From positions 248,001-312,000 of the forward strand of contig NZ_CP032543.1 of assembly GCF_003610995.1 (NCBI RefSeq): a stretch of 64,000 bases of DNA, read 5' to 3'. Made by a program: the position numbers and the translations under genes. The notes under the pieces were generated by a model that worked only from the letters and a program-made list of their open reading frames with translations, had not been told where the DNA came from and searched no databases. Positions 29,021 to 40,362 of this stretch are shown here, one piece after another (the stretch's first letter is position 1; each line of letters begins with the position of its first letter). This DNA comes from Streptomyces griseus subsp. griseus (lineage in GTDB: Bacteria > Actinomycetota > Actinomycetes > Streptomycetales > Streptomycetaceae).

Positions 29021-29629
29021 TCACTCCCGCTCGGGCTCCGGGGCCTCGCGCCCGCCGTCCCGGTCGACGGCCAGCAGCCGGAAGACGTCGTCGATCGGCT
29101 GCTCCATGTCGGTCGAACGGTCGATGAGCCACTGCAACTGGATGCCGTCCGCCAGGGCGAGCAGCAGCACGGCCAGCCGTTCCGGCGGGATCTCGGTGGT
29201 CAGCCGCCCCTCGTCCATCCGCTGCCGCACATATCCCGCAACCCGCTCGCGCAGCACCGGATAGCGCTCGGCGAAGTGCGCGTGCGCCGGGTGCTCCGGG
29301 TCACTGGCCGCGGCGGCCATGGAGACGAAGAGCTCCACCAGACCGGGGGTCTGCGCCCCCTCGCGGATGATGTCGCGGTAGCTCGGTTCCCCGGGGCGCT
29401 CGGTCTGGCGCACCCTGGCGGTCTCGTCACGCATCCTCAGGACCTGGGTGAGCAGGTCTTCCTTCGAGCTGAAGTAGTGCATCAGTCCGGGCAGGCTGAG
29501 GTTGCACCTGGCGGCCACCTTCCGCAGCGAGGTGCCCCGATAGCCCTCGGCGGCGAAGATCTCCAGTGCCGCGTGCAGGATCTCCGTGCGCTTCGCCTCG
29601 CCCTTTTCGTACGGGCCCCGTTTCGCCAT
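29021..29629 (-). CDS. TetR-family regulator, probable controller of the GH operons
   Basis: A 202-residue TetR protein. ATG 29629 gives the common MAKRGPYEKGEAKR N-terminus; an upstream GTG at 29659 would overlap the GH1 gene and is less likely. The HTH is complete (RTEILHAALEIFAAEGYRG through LMHYFSSKEDLL). Its ligand domain is homologous to that of the TetR at 23156 (compare TPGLVELF / DPEHPAHAHFAERY with TPGLVALY / DPDHPAHAYFARRY). It lies 10 nt downstream of GH1 in the same operon, under box 3, so autoregulation and control of the boxed genes is the simplest model. Confidence 0.92.
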   Translation of the reverse strand: MAKRGPYEKGEAKRTEILHAALEIFAAEGYRGTSLRKVAARCNLSLPGLMHYFSSKEDLLTQVLRMRDETARVRQTERPGEPSYRDIIREGAQTPGLVELFVSMAAAASDPEHPAHAHFAERYPVLRERVAGYVRQRMDEGRLTTEIPPERLAVLLLALADGIQLQWLIDRSTDMEQPIDDVFRLLAVDRDGGREAPEPERE

Positions 29630-29639
29630 GACCGGAAGC

Positions 29640-30938
29640 CTAACCGGCGTGCCGGCCACCGGCGGGCACGGCCGCGGGCTCCGGCTCCGGGCCCGGGAGG
29701 CGTCCGGCGCGGGCCAGGGCGCCGAGCCAGTGGGCGGACGGCTTCGGGGTCCGGGCGAAGGTCTCCCGGTCGACCGCGACGAGCCCGAAGGTGGGCCGGT
29801 AGGAGCCCCATTCGTAGTTGTCCAGCGCGGTCCAGTGCAGATAGCCGCGTACGTCGATCCCGTCCCGCAGCGCCTCCGCCACCCCGGCCAACGCCCGGGT
29901 GGTGTAGGCGACGCGGCGTTCGTCGTCGTCGGTGGCGATGCCGTTCTCGGTGACCAGGACCGCGACGTGCGGGCCGACCACCTCGGCGGTGTGGCGGATC
30001 GCCTCGCCGAGCGCCTCGGGGTAGAACTCCCAGCCGGTCAGCGTCGTCTCCGCGCCCGGCTCCACCGGCAGCGGACCGTCCGGGCCGATCCGGTGGCGGG
30101 TGTAGGCCTGCACCCCGACCCAGTCGTCCTCACGGGAGGCGTGGAGGAAGACGTCCTCACGGGGCCAGGCGTACGCGGCGGCGGCCTCCGCCGCTCCGGG
30201 TTCGGCCTGGTAGACCTGGTTGGCGACCGTCCATCCGACCTGGAGCCCGGGGTCGGCCGCCTTCAGGACGCTGCGGGCCGCCCGGTGGGCGCGGATGAGG
30301 GCCTGGGTGACCTCCGGGTCGGGGTCGACCGTGGCGGGGTCGAAGGCGGCCGCACCGGACCGCTCCGTTCCCTCGGGCGCCGGGGCTGTCTCCTGTCCGA
30401 GCCCCATGCGGCGGACGATCGTGTGCATCAGCGCGACCATGTTCGGTTCGTTGATGGTCGCCACATGGCGGACGCCGGCGGCGAGGATCTCGGTGGCCAC
30501 CTCGGCGTAGGCGGCGAAGAGGTCGGTGGACTCCGGGGCGCTCCAGCCGCCGAGCGCGCTGAACCAGTGCGGCGAGGTGAAGTGGTGCAGGGTCACCACC
30601 GGGGTGAGACCGCGCTCCAGCGCCCCCTGGACCATGGCCCGGTAGTGGGCGATCGCCGCCCGGGAGATGTGTCCGCGCTCGGGTTCGATCCGGGCCCACT
30701 CGATGGAGAACCGGTAGGCGTTGAAGCCGAGTCCGCTGAGCAGGTCCATGTCCTCCGGCCAGCGGTGGAAGCTGTCGACCGCGTCACCGCTGCGTTCCGC
30801 GACGAAGGTGCCCGGGCGGTTCTCGACGGCCCACCAGTCGCTGGACACGTTGTTCCCCTCGACCTGGTGGGCGGCGGTGGACGCCCCCATGAGGAAGCCC
30901 TCCGGCAGGGCGGGTCCGGGGGTGTTCGGCAGCGCCAC
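29640..30938 (-). CDS. GH1 beta-glucosidase-type enzyme
   Basis: A 432-residue family 1 glycoside hydrolase. GTG 30938 has GAAGGAG at 7-nt spacing. Signatures: FLMGASTAAHQVEGNN at the N-terminus, AYRFSIEWARIEPERG, acid/base in TINEPN (Glu164), nucleophile in VTENG (Glu331), and HWTALDNYEWG near the C-terminus. No signal peptide. Heads an operon with the TetR gene and has box 3 at its promoter. Acts on imported beta-linked glucosides or a related glycoside. Confidence 0.94.
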   Translation of the reverse strand: MALPNTPGPALPEGFLMGASTAAHQVEGNNVSSDWWAVENRPGTFVAERSGDAVDSFHRWPEDMDLLSGLGFNAYRFSIEWARIEPERGHISRAAIAHYRAMVQGALERGLTPVVTLHHFTSPHWFSALGGWSAPESTDLFAAYAEVATEILAAGVRHVATINEPNMVALMHTIVRRMGLGQETAPAPEGTERSGAAAFDPATVDPDPEVTQALIRAHRAARSVLKAADPGLQVGWTVANQVYQAEPGAAEAAAAYAWPREDVFLHASREDDWVGVQAYTRHRIGPDGPLPVEPGAETTLTGWEFYPEALGEAIRHTAEVVGPHVAVLVTENGIATDDDERRVAYTTRALAGVAEALRDGIDVRGYLHWTALDNYEWGSYRPTFGLVAVDRETFARTPKPSAHWLGALARAGRLPGPEPEPAAVPAGGRHAG

Positions 30939-30997
30939 GAGGCGGCTCCTTCCATCGCGAAGTACGCGCCGACGAGGGGGCGTCGACACCGTCCGCG

Positions 30998-31020
30998 AAA
31001 AGCGTTCATTGATCGGTTTT
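30998..31020. promoter_or_regulatory. Palindromic box 3 (AAAAGCG-N9-CGGTTTT)
   Basis: Near-perfect inverted repeat with 9-nt spacer TTCATTGAT in the divergent GH1/GH20 promoter region (30939-31216). It matches boxes 1 and 2 in arm sequence, arm spacing and part of the spacer, and could control both directions. Confidence 0.75.
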
Positions 31021-31216
31021 CGTGTTAGCGTACAGGCGCACCCGGCCCGGCAGGAAGAGCCGCAGCCCATCCCGGCCACCGGGAGCCACCTGCGCCGGGA
31101 GGCCCGGCCCGACCTGACGCGGACGCCCGGCCTCCCGGTCCACCACGTCCCGCGACCGGCCCGGCGCACAGGCCGGACACCCGGCCACGTTCCGGCCCTG
31201 CCAGTGGAGGAGACCC

Positions 31217-32842
31217 ATGAACGCCGTCATTCCCGAGCCCCGGACCGCCGCCCCCGCCGCCGGCCAGGAACCGGGCCCGCGCACCGCCGGGGCCTGGCGC
31301 GTCCACCCCGCCGATCCGGACCTGACCGGCGTCGCCGCCACGGTCCACGCCCTGCTGGAGCCCCACTTCGGGAGCCGCCTGCTGCCGCTGGGCACCGTCC
31401 ACCGCCCCGACGTCCCGACGCTCACGCTCGCCCTCGGCGACGGAGCCGAGGGCTCCCCCGCACCCATCGGCGTCGCACCGGACGGGACGGCCCTGCCGGT
31501 TGACGAGTCCTACCGCCTGACCGTCGAGGCCGACGGCATCCTCTGCCGCGCCGCCACACCCGCCGGGGTGTTCCGTGCCGCCACCACGGCACTCCACCTG
31601 CTCGTCACCTCCGGCGACCGCGTCCCCCGCCAGGAGCTGACCGACGCCCCCCGCCACGCCTGGCGCGGCCTGCTCCTGGACCCGGCGCGCGGCTATCTCA
31701 CCCCCGACGAGGTCCGGCGGGTGATCGACCTCGCCGCGCTCTACAAGCTGAACGTGCTCCATCTGCACCTCACGGACAACGAGGGCTGGCGGCTGGAGAT
31801 CCCCGGCACCCCCGAGCTGACCGCCCCCGCGCCCGACGGCACACCGCGCGCCTTCTACACCACCGACGACTACCGCGAGCTCCAGGCGTACGCGGCGGAG
31901 CGGTTCGTCACCGTGGTGCCCGAGATCGATCTGCCCGGCCACTGCGCCACCCTGCGCGAGGCGTTGCCCGGCCTGCCCGACGCCCCCGTACCCGAGTGGC
32001 TGGCGGGCCGTTTCCCGTTCGTCGCGCCGCTGGACCTCACCGACCGGGCGACCCGGGAGGCCGTCGCCACGATCCTCGCCGACGCGTGCCGGCTGACGGA
32101 CGGCCCCTTCGTGCATGTCGGCGGCGACGAGGCCGTGGGCGCCACCGACGAGAGCTTCGCCCACTCCGTCCGCGAACTCAGGTCCCTGGTGAGGAAGTCG
32201 GGCAAGCGGCCGCTCGGCTGGCAGGAGTCGTCGCGGGCAGGGGTCGACCCCGAGGACATCCTCCAGTTCTGGGTCGACGTCCCGATGATGGACCTGCCCG
32301 ACACCGCCGACGAGATCGCCGCCCGCCCCGAACTCGTCGCCGCGGGAACCACGTTGGAGTTCGTCCAGGCCCTGAAGTCGTTCTTCGCGCCGACCGATCA
32401 GGATCTGGCCCGCATCCTCGACGGCGGCGGCCGTGTCCTGCTCTCCCCGCAGTCACATCTCTATCTGGACCGCGCCTACGCACCGGAGATCGTCCCGGCC
32501 GGGCGCGAGGGGGATGCCGCCCGTCTCGGATTCCCGACCTACCGCCCCCTGGGCGTCGAGCACACGGCGGCCTGGGACCCGGCGTCCCACGGGATTCCGG
32601 AGGACCGGGTGGCCGGGGTGGAGGCGACGGTCTTCGCCGAGTCGGTGGAGTCGCTGGACGATGTGACGACCCTTCTGCTGCCCCGCCTGGCCTCCGTCGC
32701 GGCGGCGGCCTGGTCCGGGCGCGCCCCCGACTGGACCGGCCACCGGGCCCGCCTGGCCCACCACGGCAGGCTCTGGGAGCAGCGCGGCCTCGCGTATCTG
32801 CCCTCCACGGAAGTCCCCTGGGTAACGGCCCACGAGGGCTGA
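31217..32842 (+). CDS. GH20 beta-N-acetylhexosaminidase
   Basis: A 541-residue family 20 enzyme. ATG 31217 has GGAGGAG at 5-nt spacing. An N-terminal GH20b domain (about 25-145) precedes the barrel, which opens with RHAWRGLLLDPARGYL and contains LHLHLTDNEGWRLEI and the catalytic pair in HVGGDEAVG (Asp304-Glu305). WQES and a C-terminal AAWSGR follow as usual. No signal peptide, so it likely splits imported chitobiose-like disaccharides. Divergent from GH1 across box 3. Confidence 0.93.
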   Translation: MNAVIPEPRTAAPAAGQEPGPRTAGAWRVHPADPDLTGVAATVHALLEPHFGSRLLPLGTVHRPDVPTLTLALGDGAEGSPAPIGVAPDGTALPVDESYRLTVEADGILCRAATPAGVFRAATTALHLLVTSGDRVPRQELTDAPRHAWRGLLLDPARGYLTPDEVRRVIDLAALYKLNVLHLHLTDNEGWRLEIPGTPELTAPAPDGTPRAFYTTDDYRELQAYAAERFVTVVPEIDLPGHCATLREALPGLPDAPVPEWLAGRFPFVAPLDLTDRATREAVATILADACRLTDGPFVHVGGDEAVGATDESFAHSVRELRSLVRKSGKRPLGWQESSRAGVDPEDILQFWVDVPMMDLPDTADEIAARPELVAAGTTLEFVQALKSFFAPTDQDLARILDGGGRVLLSPQSHLYLDRAYAPEIVPAGREGDAARLGFPTYRPLGVEHTAAWDPASHGIPEDRVAGVEATVFAESVESLDDVTTLLLPRLASVAAAAWSGRAPDWTGHRARLAHHGRLWEQRGLAYLPSTEVPWVTAHEG

Positions 32843-32850
32843 GGTCCTGG

Positions 32851-32887
32851 CCGGGGGGCCGGGGAGGCCGGGGCCGGCGCCCCCCGG
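32851..32887. terminator. Hairpin after GH20
   Basis: CCGGGGGGC (32851-32859) pairs with GCCCCCCGG (32879-32887), with further GC pairing inside the loop. It sits between the convergent GH20 and phosphoglucomutase genes; weaker evidence than the other terminators. Confidence 0.5.
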
Positions 32888-32984
32888 GTAGGGCGGCACC
32901 GCCGTCGAGCGGAGCGGGCCGCCCGGAGAGCGGGACAGGGCTTTCACCCGGCCCGCGCCTCTCCCCCGGACCTCCGGCGGCGTC

Positions 32985-34628
<1,644 letters not shown>

Positions 34629-34789
34629 CGAGTCTCCTCTTGCCTCTTCGTCATCACCGGCCCGAGGGAACGGGCCGCCGTCCCGGGGCGGACGATCACC
34701 CCGATCCGTACCCGATTCTGTCCTCTTGCCCCGCATCGGTGCGTGACGGGTTCACGCCTTCCTCGCGTGGCCGCCCGGCCGGGACGGCA

Positions 34790-34826
34790 CCGCGCCCCCG
34801 GTCCGGGGGGAGGACCGGGGGCGCGG
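34790..34826 (-). terminator. Perfect 15-bp hairpin after the chitinase gene
   Basis: Arms 34790-34804 and 34812-34826 are exact complements with a 7-nt loop. It is 14 nt beyond the chitinase stop on the - strand and separates it from pgm. Confidence 0.85.
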
Positions 34827-34839
34827 CGGACTCGGGGGG

Positions 34840-35910
34840 TCAGCGGCCCTGGAGGCGCTTCACGTTGTCGCCGAAGGTCCAGCCCTTGGAGCCGTCCCAG
34901 TTCAGGGACCAGGTCATCAGCCCCTTCAGGGAGCCGTTGTAGTGGTTCCAGGCCTGGGAGACGAGCGAGGGTGCCATATGGCCGCCGCCCGCGCCGGGCT
35001 GCGCGGGCAGGCCGGGGACCTGCTTGTCGTAGGGGACCTTGATGGTGGTGCCCTGGATGACGAGCCCCCGGTTCAGGCAGTCCGTCTGGGCGGTGAACCC
35101 GGCGACCGTGCCGGCGGAGTAGGAGTCACCGGAGCAGCCGTACATGCTGCCGTTGTAGTACTGCATGTTCAGCCACCAGAGCCGGCCGTTGTCGGCGTAC
35201 TTCTTGATGATGGGCAGGTACGCGCCCCAGATGGAGCCGTAGACCACGCTGCCCCCGGTGACGTACGCCGTCTCGGGCGCCATGGTGAGGCCGAAGTTCG
35301 ACGGCATGGCGGCGAGGACGCCGTCGATGATGCGGATGAGGTTGGCCTGGGACGCGGAGAGCTGGTTGATGTTGCCGCTGCTGGTGAGGCCTGTCTCGAT
35401 GTCGATGTCGATGCCGTCGAAGTTGTACTTCTTCAGGATCGGGACGACGGTCGCCACGAACCGGTCGGCGACCTTGCTGGAGCTGAGGTCGATCCCGGCG
35501 GCCGCCCCGCCGATCGACATGAGGAGGGTGAGTCCGGAGGCCTTGGCCTGGCACATCTCCGCGGGGGTGGCGACCTTGACGGTGTTGTCCATGCCGTCCT
35601 CCCAGAGGACGGTGCCGTCGGAGCGGATGACGGGGAAGGCGGCGTTGACGACGTTGTAGCCGTGCTGGGTGATACGGGAGTCGGTGATCGGGATCCAGCC
35701 GAGCGGCGGGTGCACGCCGTTGGCCGCGCCGTCCCAGTTCTCCCAGTACCCCTGGAGCACCTTGCCGGTGGGCTTCGACTTGACCGCGCAGGTCTCGGCG
35801 GCCGTCGTCTTCGGGGAGTCGGCGGTCTTCGGCGGGGCGGCTCCGACCAGCATCGGTACGACGAGCGCCGCGGCCAGGCCGAGGCCCAGCAGTCGTGATG
35901 TACGGCCCAT
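34840..35910 (-). CDS. Secreted GH18 chitinase
   Basis: A 356-residue family 18 chitinase. Signal peptide about 1-24 (LLGLGLAAALVVPMLVGAA). The catalytic DxxDxDxE motif is FDGIDIDIE (Asp165, Asp168, Asp170, Glu172), preceded by LLMSIGG. The barrel makes up the whole mature protein; there is no carbohydrate-binding or fibronectin domain, so it is a compact bacterial chitinase. The promoter carries the inverted 12-mer typical of Streptomyces chitinase genes, pointing to induction by chito-oligosaccharides through DasR-type control. Confidence 0.95.
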   Translation of the reverse strand: MGRTSRLLGLGLAAALVVPMLVGAAPPKTADSPKTTAAETCAVKSKPTGKVLQGYWENWDGAANGVHPPLGWIPITDSRITQHGYNVVNAAFPVIRSDGTVLWEDGMDNTVKVATPAEMCQAKASGLTLLMSIGGAAAGIDLSSSKVADRFVATVVPILKKYNFDGIDIDIETGLTSSGNINQLSASQANLIRIIDGVLAAMPSNFGLTMAPETAYVTGGSVVYGSIWGAYLPIIKKYADNGRLWWLNMQYYNGSMYGCSGDSYSAGTVAGFTAQTDCLNRGLVIQGTTIKVPYDKQVPGLPAQPGAGGGHMAPSLVSQAWNHYNGSLKGLMTWSLNWDGSKGWTFGDNVKRLQGR

Positions 35911-35993
35911 GATCCGTAGTCCTTCCTGCCCGGGTCCGCCGCCGACGGCGCGAAAGGTTCGCCCCGACCCGCCCAGTGTCGTGACCCTGCCAA

Positions 35994-36035
35994 ACCGTAG
36001 AATGGTCCAGACCTTCGGTCAAGAGGTCTGGACCA
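35994..36035 (-). promoter_or_regulatory. Chitinase promoter with paired 12-bp operators
   Basis: On the - strand: -35 TTGACC (36022-36017), 17-nt spacer, -10 TACGGT (35999-35994). TGGTCCAGACCT (36003-36014) lies inside the spacer and its exact reverse complement AGGTCTGGACCA (36024-36035) just upstream of -35; copies are 21 bp apart, two helical turns. The 12-mer matches the repeat known from Streptomyces chitinase promoters and resembles the DasR-responsive element. The rest of 35911-36155 shows nothing else clear. Confidence 0.88.
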
Positions 36036-36155
36036 ACCCGTCCGGCCCGGGGGCGAGAAGACACCGCGGCGGGGTGGGAAGCAGCACAGTCAACCGCTCC
36101 GCACCCCGCTCGGCACCGGCCGCGGTCCCTCAACCCCGGCCTCGACCCGGGCCCC

Positions 36156-37025
36156 TCAGCCCCGGTCGTACGTGTGGAACCCGCGGCCGGTCTTCCGGCC
36201 GAGCAGCCCCGCCTCCACCATCCGCAGGAGCAGCGGCGGCGGGGCGTAGAGCGGTTCCTTGAACTCGTCGTACAGCGACGCCGCGATGGAGGCCACCGTG
36301 TCCAGGCCGATCAGGTCCGCCAGCTTGAGCGGGCCCATCGGGTGGGCGCAGCCCAGCTCCATCCCGGCGTCGACGTCGGCGGCGGTCGCGAAGCCGGACT
36401 CGGCCATCCGGATCGCGGAGAGCAGGTACGGGACCAGCAGCGCGTTGACGACGAAGCCGGACCGGTCCTGGGAGCGGACCACCGTCTTGCCGAGCACGTC
36501 CGTCACGAACTCCTCGGCCGCCACGACCGTGGCGGGCGCCGTGTGCAGGGAGGGGACGACCTCCACCAGCGGCAGTACGGGGACCGGGTTGAAGAAGTGC
36601 AGGCCGAGGACGTGGTCGGCGCGGTGGGTGGCCATGCCCAGGCGCATCACGGGGATGGCGGAGGTGTTGGTGGCCAGAATGGCCCCCGGGTCCTCGACGA
36701 TCTTGTCGAGGGCAGTGAAGACCTCCGTCTTGGCCTGGGCGTTCTCGACGACGGCCTCGACCACGAGCTGACGGTCGGCCAGGGCGTCGAGGTCTCCGGT
36801 GAACACCAGCCGGCCGAGCGCGTCCTCGGCGGTGAGGCGGTCCAGCTTGCCGCGTTGGACGGCTCGTTCCAGGGAGACCGCGACCCGTTCGCGGGCTCGG
36901 TCGGCGGCGGTGGCGTCCGCCTCGCAGACGATGGTGTGCACGCCGGCCCGGGCGCAGACCTCGGCGATCCCGGCGCCCATCTGGCCTCCTCCGACGACGC
37001 CCGCCCTGGAGATGCGCGCGCTCAT
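36156..37025 (-). CDS. 3-hydroxybutyryl-CoA dehydrogenase family protein
   Basis: A 289-residue NAD(P)-dependent 3-hydroxyacyl-CoA dehydrogenase. ATG 37025 overlaps the aceB stop (ATGA). Rossmann motif VVGGGQMGAGIAEVCA at the N-terminus, ILATNTSAIPV, the catalytic HFFNPVPVLPLVEVV, and the C-terminal domain with GFVVNALLVPYLLSAIRM and HPMGPLKLADLIGLD. It oxidises (S)-3-hydroxybutyryl-CoA to acetoacetyl-CoA. Third gene of the aceA-aceB unit, so probably expressed with growth on acetate, fatty acids or hydroxybutyrate. Confidence 0.93.
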   Translation of the reverse strand: MSARISRAGVVGGGQMGAGIAEVCARAGVHTIVCEADATAADRARERVAVSLERAVQRGKLDRLTAEDALGRLVFTGDLDALADRQLVVEAVVENAQAKTEVFTALDKIVEDPGAILATNTSAIPVMRLGMATHRADHVLGLHFFNPVPVLPLVEVVPSLHTAPATVVAAEEFVTDVLGKTVVRSQDRSGFVVNALLVPYLLSAIRMAESGFATAADVDAGMELGCAHPMGPLKLADLIGLDTVASIAASLYDEFKEPLYAPPPLLLRMVEAGLLGRKTGRGFHTYDRG

Positions 37026-38614
37026 GCCTGCACCACCGGCCGGCCGACGAGGTGGCGTGCGTACGCCTCCGTGGTGAAGAACGCGGGCAGCTCCTTGGCG
37101 AGGGCGGTGCGTTCGAAGAGGTCCCGGACCTGGTCGAGGCGGGCCCAGGGGTAGGTGGCACCGAGCGTGGCCAGCTCCTCCTCGAAGAGGCGCTCCACGC
37201 TCCGGCGCTCGACCGTCCCGTGCTTGAGCCACTGCCAGATCTGGACCCGGGCGATCTCGGCGGTCGCCGCGTCCTCCATCAGGCCGTTGAGCGCGACGGC
37301 TCCCCGGCCGTTCAGCCAGGCGTCGTAGTAGCGGAGGGTGACGGCGATGTTGTCGCGTACGCCCTCCGGGGTCGGACGCCCTGCGGTACGCCGTACGGCG
37401 ACCAGCTCCTCGGCCGTGACATGGACGTCGTTGCGGGTGCGTTCCAGCTGGTGCGGCCGGTCGCCGAGCACCTCGCCGAAGACGGTCCGGCAGACCGGGA
37501 CCAGACCGGGGTGGGCGACCCAGGAGCCGTCGAAGCCGTCCTCCGCCTCACGCTCCTTGTCCAGCCGCACCTTGGCCAGCGCCGCTTCCAGGGACTCCGT
37601 ACCGCCGCCGGGGATCTGGGCGGCCATGCCGCCGATGGCGTGGGCGCCGCGCTGGTGGCAGGTGCGGACGAGGAGTTCGGTGTAGGCGCGCATGAAGGGG
37701 GCGGTCATCGTGACGGTCGCCCGGTCGGGAAGGACGAAGTCGGGGCGGTGCGCGAAGTTCTTGATCAGGCTGAAAAGGTAGTCCCAGCGGCCCGCGTTGA
37801 GGCCCGCGCTGTGCTCGCGCAGCTCGTGCAGGATCTCCTCCATCTCGAACGCGGCGGTGATCGTCTCGATGAGGACGGTGGCGCGGATGGTGCCCCGGGG
37901 GATGTCCAGCAGGTCCTGGGCCAGGAGGAAGACGTCGTTCCAGAGGCGGGCCTCGTACCGGTTCTCCAGCTTGGGGAGGTAGAAGTACGGTCCGCTGCCC
38001 GCGTCGATCTGGCGGCGGGCGCAATGGAAGAAGTAGAGGCCGAAGTCGACGAGGGCGGCGGGGACGGGCCGGCCGTCGATGACGAGGTGCTTCTCGGTGA
38101 GGTGCCAGCCGCGCGGACGGACCATGATGGTGGCGGGCCGGTCGGTGAGCCGGTACTCCTTGCCGTTGTCCGCCGTGAAGTCGATGCGCCGGTCGATGGC
38201 GTCGATCAGGGTCAGCTGGCCTTGGACGATGTTCTCCCAGGTGGGCGAGGTGGCGTCCTCGAAGTCCGCCATCCACACCTGGGCACCGGAGTTGAGGGCG
38301 TTGACGGCCATGCGCCGTTCGGGCGGGCCGGTGATCTCCACCCGCCGGTCGGTGAGGCCCGGGGCGGGCCGGGCGACGCGCCAGTCGGGGTCCGTACGGA
38401 TCGACTTGGTGGCACGGGAGAAGTCGAGAGGAGTGCCGCCGCGCAGCAGCGCGGAGCGGCGGCGGCGCTCGGTCAGCAGATCGAAGCGGCGGGTGGCGAA
38501 GGCCGCGTCGAGACGGGCGATGAAGTCGAGGGCCTCGGGGGTGAGGACCTCCTCGTGCCGGTCGCCCGGTACGCCGAGGACCTGGACGTGGCCGGTCGTG
38601 ACAAGGGTGGTCAT
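37022..38614 (-). CDS. aceB: Malate synthase A
   Basis: A 530-residue malate synthase. Signatures: QVWMADFEDATSPTWENIVQGQ (with catalytic acid), PATIMVRPRGWHLTEKH, YFYLPKLENRYEARLWND, RATVLIETITAAFEMEEILHELR and RPTPEGVRDNIAVTLRYYDAWLNG. It condenses glyoxylate and acetyl-CoA to malate in the glyoxylate shunt. It is 79 nt downstream of aceA with a hairpin between, and overlaps the dehydrogenase gene by 4 nt. Confidence 0.97.
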   Translation of the reverse strand: MTTLVTTGHVQVLGVPGDRHEEVLTPEALDFIARLDAAFATRRFDLLTERRRRSALLRGGTPLDFSRATKSIRTDPDWRVARPAPGLTDRRVEITGPPERRMAVNALNSGAQVWMADFEDATSPTWENIVQGQLTLIDAIDRRIDFTADNGKEYRLTDRPATIMVRPRGWHLTEKHLVIDGRPVPAALVDFGLYFFHCARRQIDAGSGPYFYLPKLENRYEARLWNDVFLLAQDLLDIPRGTIRATVLIETITAAFEMEEILHELREHSAGLNAGRWDYLFSLIKNFAHRPDFVLPDRATVTMTAPFMRAYTELLVRTCHQRGAHAIGGMAAQIPGGGTESLEAALAKVRLDKEREAEDGFDGSWVAHPGLVPVCRTVFGEVLGDRPHQLERTRNDVHVTAEELVAVRRTAGRPTPEGVRDNIAVTLRYYDAWLNGRGAVALNGLMEDAATAEIARVQIWQWLKHGTVERRSVERLFEEELATLGATYPWARLDQVRDLFERTALAKELPAFFTTEAYARHLVGRPVVQA

Positions 38615-38650
38615 GCGGGTCTCCTCAGCGGGGCGTGGGCGGGATCGGAC

Positions 38651-38684
38651 CCGGTCACGGGGGCGGTGGGGCCCCCGCGACCGG
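38651..38684 (-). terminator. Hairpin between aceA and aceB (attenuator or processing site)
   Basis: A 14-bp stem with one A-C mismatch (CCGGTCACGGGGGC / GCCCCCGCGACCGG) and a 6-nt loop, 9 nt after the aceA stop. In this position it would lower aceB expression relative to aceA or stabilise the aceA message. Confidence 0.6.
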
Positions 38685-38693
38685 CAGGGCTTT

Positions 38694-39974
<1,281 letters not shown>

Positions 39975-40003
39975 GGCGTTACTCCCGAAGTCGTGGGGGT
40001 CGA

Positions 40004-40060
40004 TCGTGTGAACGGTGCATCGTGTGAATGGTGCGAAGCCTGCGTCACCGAGTGACGCAG
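40004..40060. repeat. Tandem 16-mer and palindrome in the aceA promoter/leader
   Basis: TCGTGTGAACGGTGCA (40004-40019) is followed at once by TCGTGTGAATGGTGCG (40020-40035), 14 of 16 identical. Five bases on lies a perfect 9-bp palindrome, CTGCGTCAC-CGA-GTGACGCAG (40040-40060). All lie within 90 nt of the aceA start and are operator candidates. Confidence 0.6.
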
Positions 40061-40250
40061 CTTCTGGTGCGGCCCACCGGACCTCCGAGGTGGGACGGTA
40101 AGCAATGCGCCCGGCGAACCGGTCCGGGATCCCGAGGAGTACGACGTCAGGGCGTGAAATCGTGCTCGGTACCCCGGTTCGGAACCGGTGTCCGGTGGGC
40201 CGCAGGACCAACTCTGACAGTGGCACTGAGTGCCATCAACCGGGGAAGCA

Positions 40251-40296
40251 TGCCAAGTTCTGCGAATCTTTCCGTCCACTTTGCCAAGGTTGCGAA
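40251..40296. promoter_or_regulatory. Repeated TTGC(C/G)AA half-sites, possible RamB/ScfR operator
   Basis: TGCCAAGTTCTGCGAA (40251-40266) and TGCCAAGGTTGCGAA (40282-40296) repeat 31 bp apart, giving four copies of a TGC(C/G)AA half-site. RamB of Corynebacterium binds TTTGCAAA-like sites in front of aceA and aceB, and the gene to the right encodes its relative, so autoregulation or ace control is likely. Confidence 0.5.
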
Positions 40297-40362
40297 GGGC
40301 TCGGGCGGGCCTGTCAAGGCTAGGGTTGTCGACATGTTGACCACGGTGGAAAGGGCTCCGAT

